Under the pieces are notes generated by a model. The model had not been told where the DNA came from. It searched no databases and saw nothing but the letters and a program-made list of their open reading frames with translations. From an uncultured Flavobacteriales bacterium (lineage in GTDB: Bacteria; Bacteroidota; Bacteroidia; Flavobacteriales_D; Crocinitomicaceae), in the NCBI GenBank assembly GCA_943789205.1, contig CALSTG010000001.1, positions 568,182 through 632,181 on the forward strand: a DNA stretch of 64,000 nt, in the 5' to 3' direction. Below are positions 34,907 through 44,041 of this stretch, in pieces. The position numbers were made by a program, and so were the translations under genes. The stretch's first letter is position 1, and each line of letters starts with the position of its first letter.

Positions 34907-35485
34907 CTATTTCTGTAAAAATTGAATAAAATCAATATGTAAGTTTGACAATCGCGCGTTATAGGTATCTCTTAAGTCGGTTGGAAGTTCTGGATACGCA
35001 AGCAAACGCTCATATGCATCACGTATGAGCATCGTATCACGATTTTCCATATTAAAGTCTAGAATTGCCGCATTTTTTTCTAAAACTATTAGCAGGTCTT
35101 TAAAGTCCGGATATAATAATGCAATAGAATCTCCATAATCAATAGCCCTTTGATAAACACCAGCGTCATCATAAAGCTGCTGCACATCTGCTAGACAGTA
35201 TGCCGACAATGAATCTTCGGGGAATGCCTTATAATATGCAAGGTTTCGATTAATTAGTTCTATTCTTACTAATGATACATCCGTCTTATACTTAATAATA
35301 TCTTCTTTACCGTAGCTACGCAAAACTTCCTGAGAAAGATTATATATTGACATTAAAGAATCATTCATCGTCCTAATGTCATTTTGAAGCTGTTCTTTCG
35401 TATCAATCTTATTTATGGTATCTTTTTTGGGTGTGGACTGACAACCTAAAAATATTAAGAAGAAGATTATTGGTATTTTTTTCAT
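34907..35485 (-). CDS. Helical lipoprotein
   Basis: A 192-residue lipoprotein: signal IIFFLIFLGCQST, then an entirely helical chain with TPR-like character (YYKAFPEDSLSAYCLADVQQLYDDAGVYQRAIDYGDSIALLYPDF). No specific family was recognised. Its ATG overlaps the def stop by 4 bases, so it is co-translated with peptide deformylase. Confidence 0.75.
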   Translation of the reverse strand: MKKIPIIFFLIFLGCQSTPKKDTINKIDTKEQLQNDIRTMNDSLMSIYNLSQEVLRSYGKEDIIKYKTDVSLVRIELINRNLAYYKAFPEDSLSAYCLADVQQLYDDAGVYQRAIDYGDSIALLYPDFKDLLIVLEKNAAILDFNMENRDTMLIRDAYERLLAYPELPTDLRDTYNARLSNLHIDFIQFLQK

Positions 35486-36072
35486 TTTCTCGTTTTTTTA
35501 GGGAACCTCATTTTATAATCAATATCAATTTCACCACTTGATATATTGTTAAGCTTTTTTTGAATCATTTTGCGTTTTAGAGGACCTAAATAATCGGTAA
35601 ATAAAACCCCTTCAATATGATCGTATTCATGTTGAAAAATGCGAGCCGCATAACCAGAATATGATTCCTCTTTTAATACCCAATTTTCGTCATAGTAAGA
35701 AACCGTAATATTTGGCTTTCTTGAGACATTTTCTCTGATTTTCGGGATGGATAAACACCCCTCCTGAAATGGCCATTCTTTACCCTCCTCTTCCTCTATA
35801 ATAGGATTAATAAACACTTTCTTAAAATCCTCAATACCTTCAGCTCGCGGGTCGTCTTCACCATCTTCATCCTCAGCGAATGGGCTTCCGTCAACAATGA
35901 ACAAACGTATATTCTTGCCTATTTGAGGAGCGGCAAGCCCAACTCCTTTCGCCTTGTACATCGTCTCAAACATGTCAGAAATCAACTGCTTTAAATCTTT
36001 ATAATTCTCATCAATTTCTTCACAATCTTTTTTGAGAATTGGATCTCCGTAAGCAACTATTGGTAAAATCAT
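35482..36072 (-). CDS. def: Peptide deformylase
   Basis: A 196-residue metalloprotease that removes the N-formyl group from nascent proteins. All three motifs are intact: GVGLAAPQIG, EGCLSIP (Cys ligand) and QHEYDHIEG (two His ligands and catalytic Glu). An acidic insertion (FAEDEDGEDDPRAEG) lies between motifs I and II, as in other Bacteroidota enzymes. It is downstream of ruvX. Confidence 0.97.
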   Translation of the reverse strand: MILPIVAYGDPILKKDCEEIDENYKDLKQLISDMFETMYKAKGVGLAAPQIGKNIRLFIVDGSPFAEDEDGEDDPRAEGIEDFKKVFINPIIEEEEGKEWPFQEGCLSIPKIRENVSRKPNITVSYYDENWVLKEESYSGYAARIFQHEYDHIEGVLFTDYLGPLKRKMIQKKLNNISSGEIDIDYKMRFPKKTRK

Positions 36073-36104
36073 GTTCGTATTTTTTGTAAAATTAAAATTT
36101 TAGG

Positions 36105-36515
36105 CTAACTGTTTGCGCTCAAATAATCTTGTAATATAATTGTGGCACTAAGACGATCAAGCCTTCCCTTATCTTGTCGTTTTTTCTTTGAAACAGTTTG
36201 AATCAAGGTTTGTTGTGCGATTTTTGAAGTCATTCTCTCATCATACAAGGCAACATTACATTGAGAAAATTGTTTTTCGATCGCCGTCTTTAACAAGCGC
36301 ACATTTGCTGTTATATCAGTATCTTTACCACTAAGGTCGAGAGGATATCCAATGACTATAGTCTGAATGAATTCATTCGCTACCAGATTTTCAATTTCTT
36401 GCATTAAATCAACAGATGCTACAGTTTTTAACGGAGTAGCTATTATTCCTAGGTCATCTGAAATAGAAATACCTGTTCTCTTTAAACCAAAATCAATTCC
36501 AATTGCTTTATTCAT
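36105..36515 (-). CDS. ruvX: Putative Holliday junction resolvase RuvX (YqgF)
   Basis: A 136-residue RNase H-fold nuclease implicated in recombination or 16S rRNA 5' processing. It starts AIGIDFGLKRTGIS (first Asp), has IVIGYPLDLSGKDTD, the YDERMTS motif and a C-terminal Asp (DRLSATIILQDYL). It is followed by def on the same strand and is divergent from the efflux regulator. Confidence 0.94.
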   Translation of the reverse strand: MNKAIGIDFGLKRTGISISDDLGIIATPLKTVASVDLMQEIENLVANEFIQTIVIGYPLDLSGKDTDITANVRLLKTAIEKQFSQCNVALYDERMTSKIAQQTLIQTVSKKKRQDKGRLDRLSATIILQDYLSANS

Positions 36516-36603
36516 TGAGCAAAAGTATAAAATAGAACATTACTAAACTTTACTCTATTTACACTTTTAACATATTTAAAGTTTCCTTAGTGAATAATGT
36601 ATC

Positions 36604-36611
36604 TATATTTG
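36604..36611 (+). promoter_or_regulatory. -7 box TATATTTG before the TetR regulator
   Basis: A perfect TAnnTTTG, but only 4 bases before the GTG start, with a weak -33 (GTTT at 36581-36584). If real, the mRNA would be leaderless. Confidence 0.4.
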
Positions 36612-36615
36612 CACC

Positions 36616-37230
36616 GTGAATACAAAACAAATTGATTTATTGGAACGCTCTGCAAAGCTTTTTATGAAGCTCGGTATACGCAGTGTTACAATGGATGATA
36701 TTGCCAATCATCTGGGTATATCAAAAAAAACGTTGTATAACCACTTTAAAGACAAAAGTCAACTCGTTAGAGAAATAATTAGGTTAAGGATTGCCCAAGA
36801 TCAAGCAGTATGTAAATCTTTTGCCCTTAAATCCATCAATGCTATTGATGAATTAATGCATATCTCCAAATTCGTAATTGAATCTCTTTCCTCAATTAAT
36901 ACTACTGTTTTTCATGACTTAAAAAAAAGCCATCCAGATGCGTGGAAAATGTTAGAAGAGCATCGTTTTGGATTTGTATACAATCAATTTGTAAAGAATT
37001 TACAGCGGGGAATTAAGGAAGGTTTATATCGTGAAAAAATACATAAAGAAATCTATGCAAAACTCCATATAGTAAACATAGATGCGATCATTAATGGTTC
37101 TATTTTTCCTTGGCCAGAATTTAAATTTGAGACCGTCTTTCTAGAAACTTTTAGAATTCATATTAGAGCCATTACTAACGATGCAGGGCTAAATTATTTT
37201 AAAACACATTTATTAAATATCAACGAATGA
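36616..37230 (+). CDS. TetR/AcrR-family regulator of the efflux operon
   Basis: A 204-residue regulator: N-terminal helix-turn-helix (about residues 8-52, LFMKLGIRSVTMDDIANHLGISKKTLYNHF) and a helical ligand-binding C-terminal domain. It starts with GTG; the next Met would remove helix 1. Its stop overlaps the TolC gene start by 4 bases, so it is the first gene of the tripartite pump operon and probably represses it. Confidence 0.93.
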   Translation: MNTKQIDLLERSAKLFMKLGIRSVTMDDIANHLGISKKTLYNHFKDKSQLVREIIRLRIAQDQAVCKSFALKSINAIDELMHISKFVIESLSSINTTVFHDLKKSHPDAWKMLEEHRFGFVYNQFVKNLQRGIKEGLYREKIHKEIYAKLHIVNIDAIINGSIFPWPEFKFETVFLETFRIHIRAITNDAGLNYFKTHLLNINE

Positions 37231-38552
37231 AACATTTACTAACGCTTCTTATACTCTCAGGGCTCTTTCAAGCGAATGCTCAGGTTGGACGTTCATTTTC
37301 GCTGTTAGAGGCTAAAGAGTATGCGCTCAAAAATCATATCAAAGTTAAAAATGCAGATCTAGAGTATAATAAAGCCGTTGAGAAGAAAAAGGAATATTTA
37401 GCAGCTGGTATGCCAGAAGTAAATATAGCGGGATCATTTAATCAATTTTTAAACTTACCTGTTCAAGTGCTGCCGATTTCCTTTTTTGATCCTACGGCAC
37501 CCGAAGATGATATTATTGCCTTTCGTGCAGGAACTGAATTTAACTCTAGTGCGAATCTTCAAGTAAATCAACTTTTGTTCGATGGCTCTTACTTTATTGG
37601 AATTCAAGCATCTAAACTCTTAATTGATGTGCAAAAGATTCAAAAAACAAGAACGAATGAGGAGGTTCTTTTCTCAGTTATAGAGGCCTATCATATTGCA
37701 GCTGTGGCTCAAGAAAATTTAATGTTTTCAGATTCCATTTACAAGATTACTTCCAAATTAGAGGAGAAACAAAAAAAATATTTAGAGGCAGGACTCCTAA
37801 GTAATGAAGAGCTTGACCAAATGACTTACGCTGTTCTTAGCGCGAAGAATGCCTATGAAAATTCCCAATTGCAATACAGCAATACGATTGCACTGCTTAA
37901 GTATGCCATGGGTTTTCCACAAGATTCAATATGCGTATTGAGCAATGGGTTGGTTGACCTTGATGAAAATGCTTCTCAAATCAATTTGGGCTCAATAGAC
38001 GACAATTCATTACTCCCCCTACTTCAGACACAAATTCAGCTGTCACAATGCAATGTTAAAAATAATAAAGCCGGATTTTTACCATCCCTATCGGCATACT
38101 TTCAACAAGGCTACAATGCCTATCGAACTAAATTTGACTTCTTCCAAGACAAACCATGGTACTCACAAACTAATTGGGGTTTACAAATGAATATTCCTGT
38201 ATTTTCCAGTGGAAAAGGACGCGCAGTAGTTAAACAATCTGAAATTCAACTGTTACAAGATGAATACAACTTTGAATTGACTAAGCAAGGTCTAAAGCTT
38301 CAAGAAGTGCAGCTTAAAAATACGATTGCTTCAGCTTTAAAAAAGAAAGAACTTCAAAAAGAAAATCATCTATTGGCGGAAAAAATATATAGAAATGCCA
38401 TCAATAAAGAGAAGCTTGGAAATGGGAACAACTTACTGGTTACTCAAAAACTCAATCAAACGATGATTGCTCAAGCTGAATATACCGCAAGCCTTATTGA
38501 AGTATACAGAAGCAAACTTGAACTCGACAAACTTTACAATAAATTAAAATAA
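37227..38552 (+). CDS. TolC-family outer membrane channel
   Basis: A 441-residue protein with a signal peptide (about 1-18, ending ANAQ). Two OEP repeats of long helices (SLLEAKEYALKNHIKVKNADLEYNKAVEK and the later KAGFLPSLSAYFQQGYN region) plus short beta strands give the trimeric tunnel. It forms the outer-membrane exit of the pump encoded by the next two genes. Confidence 0.92.
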   Translation: MKHLLTLLILSGLFQANAQVGRSFSLLEAKEYALKNHIKVKNADLEYNKAVEKKKEYLAAGMPEVNIAGSFNQFLNLPVQVLPISFFDPTAPEDDIIAFRAGTEFNSSANLQVNQLLFDGSYFIGIQASKLLIDVQKIQKTRTNEEVLFSVIEAYHIAAVAQENLMFSDSIYKITSKLEEKQKKYLEAGLLSNEELDQMTYAVLSAKNAYENSQLQYSNTIALLKYAMGFPQDSICVLSNGLVDLDENASQINLGSIDDNSLLPLLQTQIQLSQCNVKNNKAGFLPSLSAYFQQGYNAYRTKFDFFQDKPWYSQTNWGLQMNIPVFSSGKGRAVVKQSEIQLLQDEYNFELTKQGLKLQEVQLKNTIASALKKKELQKENHLLAEKIYRNAINKEKLGNGNNLLVTQKLNQTMIAQAEYTASLIEVYRSKLELDKLYNKLK

Positions 38553-38558
38553 ATCCTG

Positions 38559-39620
38559 ATGAAAAAAACAATCATTTTCGGAACACTCCTGTTTACATTA
38601 TTGAGCTGTGCCGAAACAGAAACAAAAGATTCTGAAAAAGAAGAAAATAAAAAGACATCTGCATTGTTGCCTTTAGTTCGCTCAGCGAAAGTACAAAACA
38701 CAAGTTTTAACCATAAAATTTCAATTCAGGGTAATATAGAGACTGCTCAAGATATTCTTATTAACTCAGAGATGTCAGGAATGATTGAAAACGTTGCAGT
38801 TTCAGCAGGAGATCAAGTCAAAGCAGGAGCTATTTTACTGACTATGGATGCCGCCATTTTAAATGCCAATATTAGAGAGCTAAAGTCACAGTTGGAATTT
38901 GCTCAATATATGCTCGGCCAACAAGAAAAATTATTTGAACAAAATCTCGGTTCAGAATTCGATAAAAAAAGTGCGGAAAATCAAGTGAATTCACTTGAAG
39001 CAAAACTAAATACAATGGAAGTCCAGCTTTCAAAAATGATTGTCCGTGCACCCTTTAGTGGTACAATTGATCAGGTTTATGCAAAAACAGGTCAGCTTTC
39101 CGGTCCTCAAATGCCTTTGATGAGGCTTGTAAATATGTCAAATACTGAGGTAGTAGCATCGGTCTCTGAAAAACACTTTAAAAGCATAAAAAAAGGAACC
39201 AAATTAACCGTTAATTTTCCAAATTATCAACTTGATCCGATTGCCACAAAAGTATCTAGTGTTGGGAGCTACATTGAACCGACCAATAGAACCTTTACAA
39301 TTCGCGCTGATATCATGAACAAAATCGGTTTAATGCCAAATATGCTTACAGAACTTGAAATAATGGATTTCGAAATTGAGTCAGGACTTGTAATACCATC
39401 TAAAAGTATATTGAAAAATGCTAAAAGTGAAGACTATATATGGGTACTTGAACCGGCTAAAAAAGAAAGCTTCAGTGTTCAGCAGGTATTTATCAATAAA
39501 TTAAAAGCTTATGATGGTCAAGCACTTATTGAACAAAACGATTTGATTAAAGAGGGCGCTTTAATTATTGAAGGTGGTGCAAGAGGTATTACTAAAAAGG
39601 ATTTGGTTAGAATCAAGTAA
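38559..39620 (+). CDS. RND efflux periplasmic adaptor (lipoprotein)
   Basis: A 353-residue membrane-fusion protein. It has a lipoprotein signal (LFTLLSCAETE), barrel-sandwich halves (ILINSEMSGMIENVAVSAGDQVKAGAILLTMD and VRAPFSGTIDQVYAKTGQLSG), a helical hairpin between them (about 105-150) and a C-terminal membrane-proximal domain. It bridges the TolC-like channel and the RND permease. Confidence 0.93.
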   Translation: MKKTIIFGTLLFTLLSCAETETKDSEKEENKKTSALLPLVRSAKVQNTSFNHKISIQGNIETAQDILINSEMSGMIENVAVSAGDQVKAGAILLTMDAAILNANIRELKSQLEFAQYMLGQQEKLFEQNLGSEFDKKSAENQVNSLEAKLNTMEVQLSKMIVRAPFSGTIDQVYAKTGQLSGPQMPLMRLVNMSNTEVVASVSEKHFKSIKKGTKLTVNFPNYQLDPIATKVSSVGSYIEPTNRTFTIRADIMNKIGLMPNMLTELEIMDFEIESGLVIPSKSILKNAKSEDYIWVLEPAKKESFSVQQVFINKLKAYDGQALIEQNDLIKEGALIIEGGARGITKKDLVRIK

Positions 39621-39630
39621 CATATAAAAC

Positions 39631-42600
39631 ATGAGTAATTTTAAAGGATTCGGCTTAACAACATTATCGGTTAAAAACACAAAAACAGTGTTTTTAATTG
39701 CAATTGTTATTGTTATTGGGGGTATGCTTGCCTATCAATCTATGCCCAAGGAAAATTTCCCAGAATTAAAAATTCCAGAGATCTATATAGGAATCGCGAA
39801 GCCAGGTTCCTCTCCACAATACATGTCTGAGAAAATATCCCAGTCAATTGAGAAAGAAATAGGTGGCATCAAACTGGTTGATGAAATTAATTCCAACTCC
39901 GTGCACGGTTACACAACTATTCGTGTAAAATTTGACTTTAAAATGCCCGTTGATGAGGCCTTACAAAAGGTGAAAGATGCGGTTGATCAAGCGAGAACTA
40001 AGAGTGACTTCCCTCAGTTACCTGCTGAACCTAATATTTTTGAATTAGATCCTTCTAAAATGCCCATTCTGAATATTAATTTACGGTCGGAAAATGCATC
40101 TGTGCTTAAAGAGGTATCAGAAGAGCTAGAAAAACAGTTAGAAGAACTTCCAGAAATCAGCGAAGTAGATATCCGAGGCTTACCGCTTCAGGAAATGAGG
40201 ATTGAAGTAGATCCTATAAAAGCGCAATCCGTCAAAGTTACACTCGACGATATTCAAAATGCCGTGAGTGCAGAAAATCAGACCATTCCTGGTGGTGAAA
40301 TTCTAATGGATGGAATTAGAAAAACAGTTCGAATAGAGGGAGAATATAAGAGTGCCGAAGAACTCAAAAGAACAGTTGTAAAACAAGATGAATTTTTACC
40401 GGTATACCTTGAAGATGTTGCTGAAGTGTATTTTGGAAATGCCGATACAACATCCTTCGCAAGAGAATTCGGTGTTGCAGTGGTTATGCTAGATGTGAAA
40501 AAGCAAGGCGGAGAAAACTTATTGGTCGCTTCAGACAAAATAAATAACATTATTTCTGAATCCCAATCAAATGGAGCGATTCCCAAAAGCGTCGAAGTAT
40601 CTCTGACCAATGATCAATCAAATGTGACAAGAGATATGGTTTCCAACCTCGAAAACTCTATTATTCTAGGAATTATTCTTGTTGTCGGTGTATTGCTATT
40701 TTTCTTAGGGTTGAGAAACGCATTATTTGTTGGGGTCGCCATACCACTTTCTATGCTCATGTCTTTTCTAATTCTCAATTCAATGGGAATTACTTTAAAT
40801 GTCATGGTACTATTTTCATTGGTGCTTGCTTTGGGGATGTTGGTGGATAATGGAATTGTTATCGTTGAAAACATATACCGTTATATGGATGAAGGAAATT
40901 CATCGTATACGAGTGTTGTTCAAGGTGTTGGTGAGGTGGCGTGGCCTATAATTTCGTCAACAGCAACAACTGTGGCAGCATTTGTTCCTCTGGCTTTATG
41001 GCCAGGAATCATAGGGGAATTTATGAAGTTTTTACCGATGACTTTGATGATTGTCCTCGCCTCTTCCCTATTTGTTGCTCTCGTTATCAATCCGGTCTTG
41101 GCAGTAACTTACATGAAAGTTACACAGAGCCAACCCAACAAGAAAAAGATTGTAATAAGCTCTTTATTCTTCACCACTCTTGGAATCTTTTTTATTGTTT
41201 TTGGTTGGGTTTCTTTAGGGAATTTTGTTGCATTTATTGGCCTATTATCTCTGGTGAACTTATTCATTTTCCTACCGGGAACAAAAACATTTCAAAACAA
41301 ATTCTTACCAAGACTGGAAAGGGTCTACGAGAAATTTCTACGATTTGCAATTAAAGGTAAGCGTCCTTTGGTCTTTTTAGGTGGGACTATTTTACTTTTA
41401 TTTTTTTCATTAGGGCTATTCGCTATATTTCCGCCAAAAGTGGAATTCTTCCCAAATAATGAACCTCAATATGTCAACATATTTATCTCACATCCTATAG
41501 GCACAGATATCGGAGTCACAAATGAAACAACACTTAAAGTTGAAGCTGACTTAAATAAAATTCTCAATGAATATATGGATGCCGATGATACGACGGGAAT
41601 ACCCCAAGATGAACGATTAATCAAATCGATTATATCTCAAGTGGGAGAAGGCACAAGTGATCCGGCTCAAGGGGTTACTATGGGCAACACCCCACACAAG
41701 GCAAGAATTACGGTGAATTTTTGTGAATTCCAATTTAGACAGCGAACAAAAACCTCTGATGTTTTAAAGAAAATTCAAGCAGGTTTACGCGGTAAATACA
41801 ATGCGGATATTGAAATTACTGCTTCAAAAAATGAATCTGGCCCCCCACAGGGAGCACCCATAAACATTGAAGTTACAGGGCGAGGTGAGTATAAGGACCT
41901 CATTGCAGCAGCTGAAAACATAAAGAATTATTTGGATAGAAAGGGTGTAGCTGGTGTTGAAAAATTAAAACTGAACGTGGATGCAAATAGACCGGAAATT
42001 CCAATCACTGTTGATAGAGATCAAATTCGAAAACTAAATGCTTCGACCTATCAAGTTGGAATGGCAATTAGGAAGTCTCTTTTAGGCCAAGATATTTCAA
42101 CATATACCATTGACGAGGAATCACATGACATTGTTGTCAAGTTCGATAGTGAAAGTAGAAACAACTTGAACGCTATTTTGGATCAGAGGTTGGTATTCAG
42201 AAATAACCAAGGGAAGCTTATGAATATACCCGTAAGATCTGTTATTGAGGACCCTAAGGAAAGTACAAGCTATTCTGCTGTAATTCGAAAAGACCAAATC
42301 CCATTAGTAACCATAACCTCTAATGTTACAGAGGGGTTTAATGCAAATGAGGTCGTTAAGGTGATGAAAAAAGAAATGGAAACTTTTGAAAAAGAGAATC
42401 AACTCTCAGCAGGCATAAAATACAGATTTGCAGGTCAACAAGATGAACAAGCAAAAGAGATGGCTTTCTTGAGTAAGGCACTTATGGTGGCTTTATTTTT
42501 AGTGTTATTAATCATTGTTTCGCAGTTTAATTCCTATTCTGCACCAACTGTGATACTGCTAACTGTGCTTTTGTCTCTAATTGGCGTATTCCTTGGACTC

Positions 42601-43095
42601 GTTATTTCAGGTCAAAATTTTGTAGTCATTATGACCATGATTGGAATCATCTCATTAGCAGGAGTGGTGGTAAACAATGCCATCGTATTAATTGACTACA
42701 CCAATTCATTGAGGAAAAGAAAACGAATTGAAAAAGAACTAGGAGAAAATGAGCTATTGAGTAACGAGGACCTTCTGGAATGTACTATTCAAGGTGGTAA
42801 AACAAGATTGCGCCCGGTATTACTTACGGCTATTACAACAATATTAGGGCTTATTCCTTTGGCTATTGGCTTTAATATTGATTTTGTAGGATTATTTAGT
42901 TCATACGAGCCAAATATTTTCTTAGGCGGTGACAATAATATGTTTTTTGCTCCAATGGCATGGACAATCATATACGGGCTAACCTTTGCTACATTTTTAA
43001 CACTCGTTATTCTTCCTGCTGTATACTTACTTTCCTACAGATTCAAGATCTGGTTATATGGTGTTTTAGGATGGAAGATTAAAAGTAACTTTTAA
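39631..43095 (+). CDS. RND multidrug efflux permease
   Basis: An 1154-residue AcrB-like proton antiporter with twelve membrane helices. The two periplasmic loops follow TM1 and TM7. TM4 carries the relay aspartate in LALGMLVDNGIVIVENIYR. FMMM-type helices and GGKTRLRPVLLTAITTILGLIP near TM11 match the family. Longer than AcrB (1049), mainly through an extra stretch after TM6 and an extended C-terminus. Substrates are unknown. Co-transcribed with regulator, channel and adaptor. Confidence 0.95.
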   Translation: MSNFKGFGLTTLSVKNTKTVFLIAIVIVIGGMLAYQSMPKENFPELKIPEIYIGIAKPGSSPQYMSEKISQSIEKEIGGIKLVDEINSNSVHGYTTIRVKFDFKMPVDEALQKVKDAVDQARTKSDFPQLPAEPNIFELDPSKMPILNINLRSENASVLKEVSEELEKQLEELPEISEVDIRGLPLQEMRIEVDPIKAQSVKVTLDDIQNAVSAENQTIPGGEILMDGIRKTVRIEGEYKSAEELKRTVVKQDEFLPVYLEDVAEVYFGNADTTSFAREFGVAVVMLDVKKQGGENLLVASDKINNIISESQSNGAIPKSVEVSLTNDQSNVTRDMVSNLENSIILGIILVVGVLLFFLGLRNALFVGVAIPLSMLMSFLILNSMGITLNVMVLFSLVLALGMLVDNGIVIVENIYRYMDEGNSSYTSVVQGVGEVAWPIISSTATTVAAFVPLALWPGIIGEFMKFLPMTLMIVLASSLFVALVINPVLAVTYMKVTQSQPNKKKIVISSLFFTTLGIFFIVFGWVSLGNFVAFIGLLSLVNLFIFLPGTKTFQNKFLPRLERVYEKFLRFAIKGKRPLVFLGGTILLLFFSLGLFAIFPPKVEFFPNNEPQYVNIFISHPIGTDIGVTNETTLKVEADLNKILNEYMDADDTTGIPQDERLIKSIISQVGEGTSDPAQGVTMGNTPHKARITVNFCEFQFRQRTKTSDVLKKIQAGLRGKYNADIEITASKNESGPPQGAPINIEVTGRGEYKDLIAAAENIKNYLDRKGVAGVEKLKLNVDANRPEIPITVDRDQIRKLNASTYQVGMAIRKSLLGQDISTYTIDEESHDIVVKFDSESRNNLNAILDQRLVFRNNQGKLMNIPVRSVIEDPKESTSYSAVIRKDQIPLVTITSNVTEGFNANEVVKVMKKEMETFEKENQLSAGIKYRFAGQQDEQAKEMAFLSKALMVALFLVLLIIVSQFNSYSAPTVILLTVLLSLIGVFLGLVISGQNFVVIMTMIGIISLAGVVVNNAIVLIDYTNSLRKRKRIEKELGENELLSNEDLLECTIQGGKTRLRPVLLTAITTILGLIPLAIGFNIDFVGLFSSYEPNIFLGGDNNMFFAPMAWTIIYGLTFATFLTLVILPAVYLLSYRFKIWLYGVLGWKIKSNF

Positions 43096-43118
43096 AGTCA
43101 ATTATCGTTAAACTGCAC

Positions 43119-43904
43119 ATGAAAACGACTTCAATCCTATTTTTGACGATACTACTTCTGGCATGTGAAAATTCTAGTAAAGACAAACTTCCAAAGGTTG
43201 AAGAAACACTATTTAGAAGTGACTTTCCGGAAGGAGAACTCCTTTTCGATTACAAAGACTCCATCGAACGATCTGATGAATTAGCAGATGTATTGAGCCT
43301 TGAATTCACAAGTAAAGAAGGTGTCATTATCAGTTCATCTGCCAAAGTTGATCCTTTAGGAGATGTTCAAATGATCAAACTTCATAAAGAGTTCGAAAAT
43401 ACTATTGATGAAGAGCTTTTCTATTACCGAAATGGCTTAAAATTAATAACACTGAAATCAAATATTGTATTTAGTGAAGATAACAACTTTTATTCTGAAA
43501 CTATCTCCTTTTATGGAGACACAGGAAATGTAATTTACTCGGGGATTAGAAATGAAATAGACCCAGATTCATTGGAGAAGAGTAGGTTCTCTGAAATTAC
43601 GCCTACCATTTTGGATGATAGCTTACCTTTACAATTGTTAAAACAAGAAGGTCCATTTCAAACGAATTTCCTAAGTACAGCATTCGCAGAGGAACAAGAA
43701 AAATTATTTATTGTTGTGGGGGCTCTTGACCGTTCATTTACATCGACACTAGCAATAAATGAAAAAAATAAATTAATTGAAAACATCCTTGAGGACCAAG
43801 AAAAGTATGTTGGCGCGGAATTAAGAATTGAATTTATGCACACTACACAGACAGATGGCTTTTCATTTCAGACCCTGCTAAATGCCGAATTGCTTGAGAA
43901 ATAG
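43119..43904 (+). CDS. Lipoprotein of unknown function after the efflux operon
   Basis: A 261-residue lipoprotein (signal ILFLTILLLACENSS). The mature part is mixed alpha/beta with many acidic residues; no family was recognised. It starts 23 bases after the permease stop, so it may be part of the efflux operon. Confidence 0.75.
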   Translation: MKTTSILFLTILLLACENSSKDKLPKVEETLFRSDFPEGELLFDYKDSIERSDELADVLSLEFTSKEGVIISSSAKVDPLGDVQMIKLHKEFENTIDEELFYYRNGLKLITLKSNIVFSEDNNFYSETISFYGDTGNVIYSGIRNEIDPDSLEKSRFSEITPTILDDSLPLQLLKQEGPFQTNFLSTAFAEEQEKLFIVVGALDRSFTSTLAINEKNKLIENILEDQEKYVGAELRIEFMHTTQTDGFSFQTLLNAELLEK

Positions 43905-43926
43905 AACATTTTTTTTCGAAAGATTA

Positions 43927-43949
43927 AACTTTCTGAGGATTCATGCGTC
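43927..43949 (+). promoter_or_regulatory. Candidate ECF-type promoter
   Basis: AAC (43927-43929), 16 bases, CGTC (43946-43949), 93 bases before the outer-membrane protein gene. It resembles the array promoters but has 16 rather than 17 spacer bases and lacks the full TGCAAC box. Confidence 0.3.
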
Positions 43950-44041
43950 TTAATATCTGTGGGTACGTGTAATGTAAAAAAACAAGTACTATTAAACTTT
44001 AAAACCCAGGGCATCAAATGCCTCTAACTTAAATATAAAGA

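Noticed and set aside
40941..41354. A 137-codon ORF inside the RND permease gene in another frame
   Set aside because: The permease frame is continuous and conserved here; the ORF is a by-product of AT-rich hydrophobic codons.
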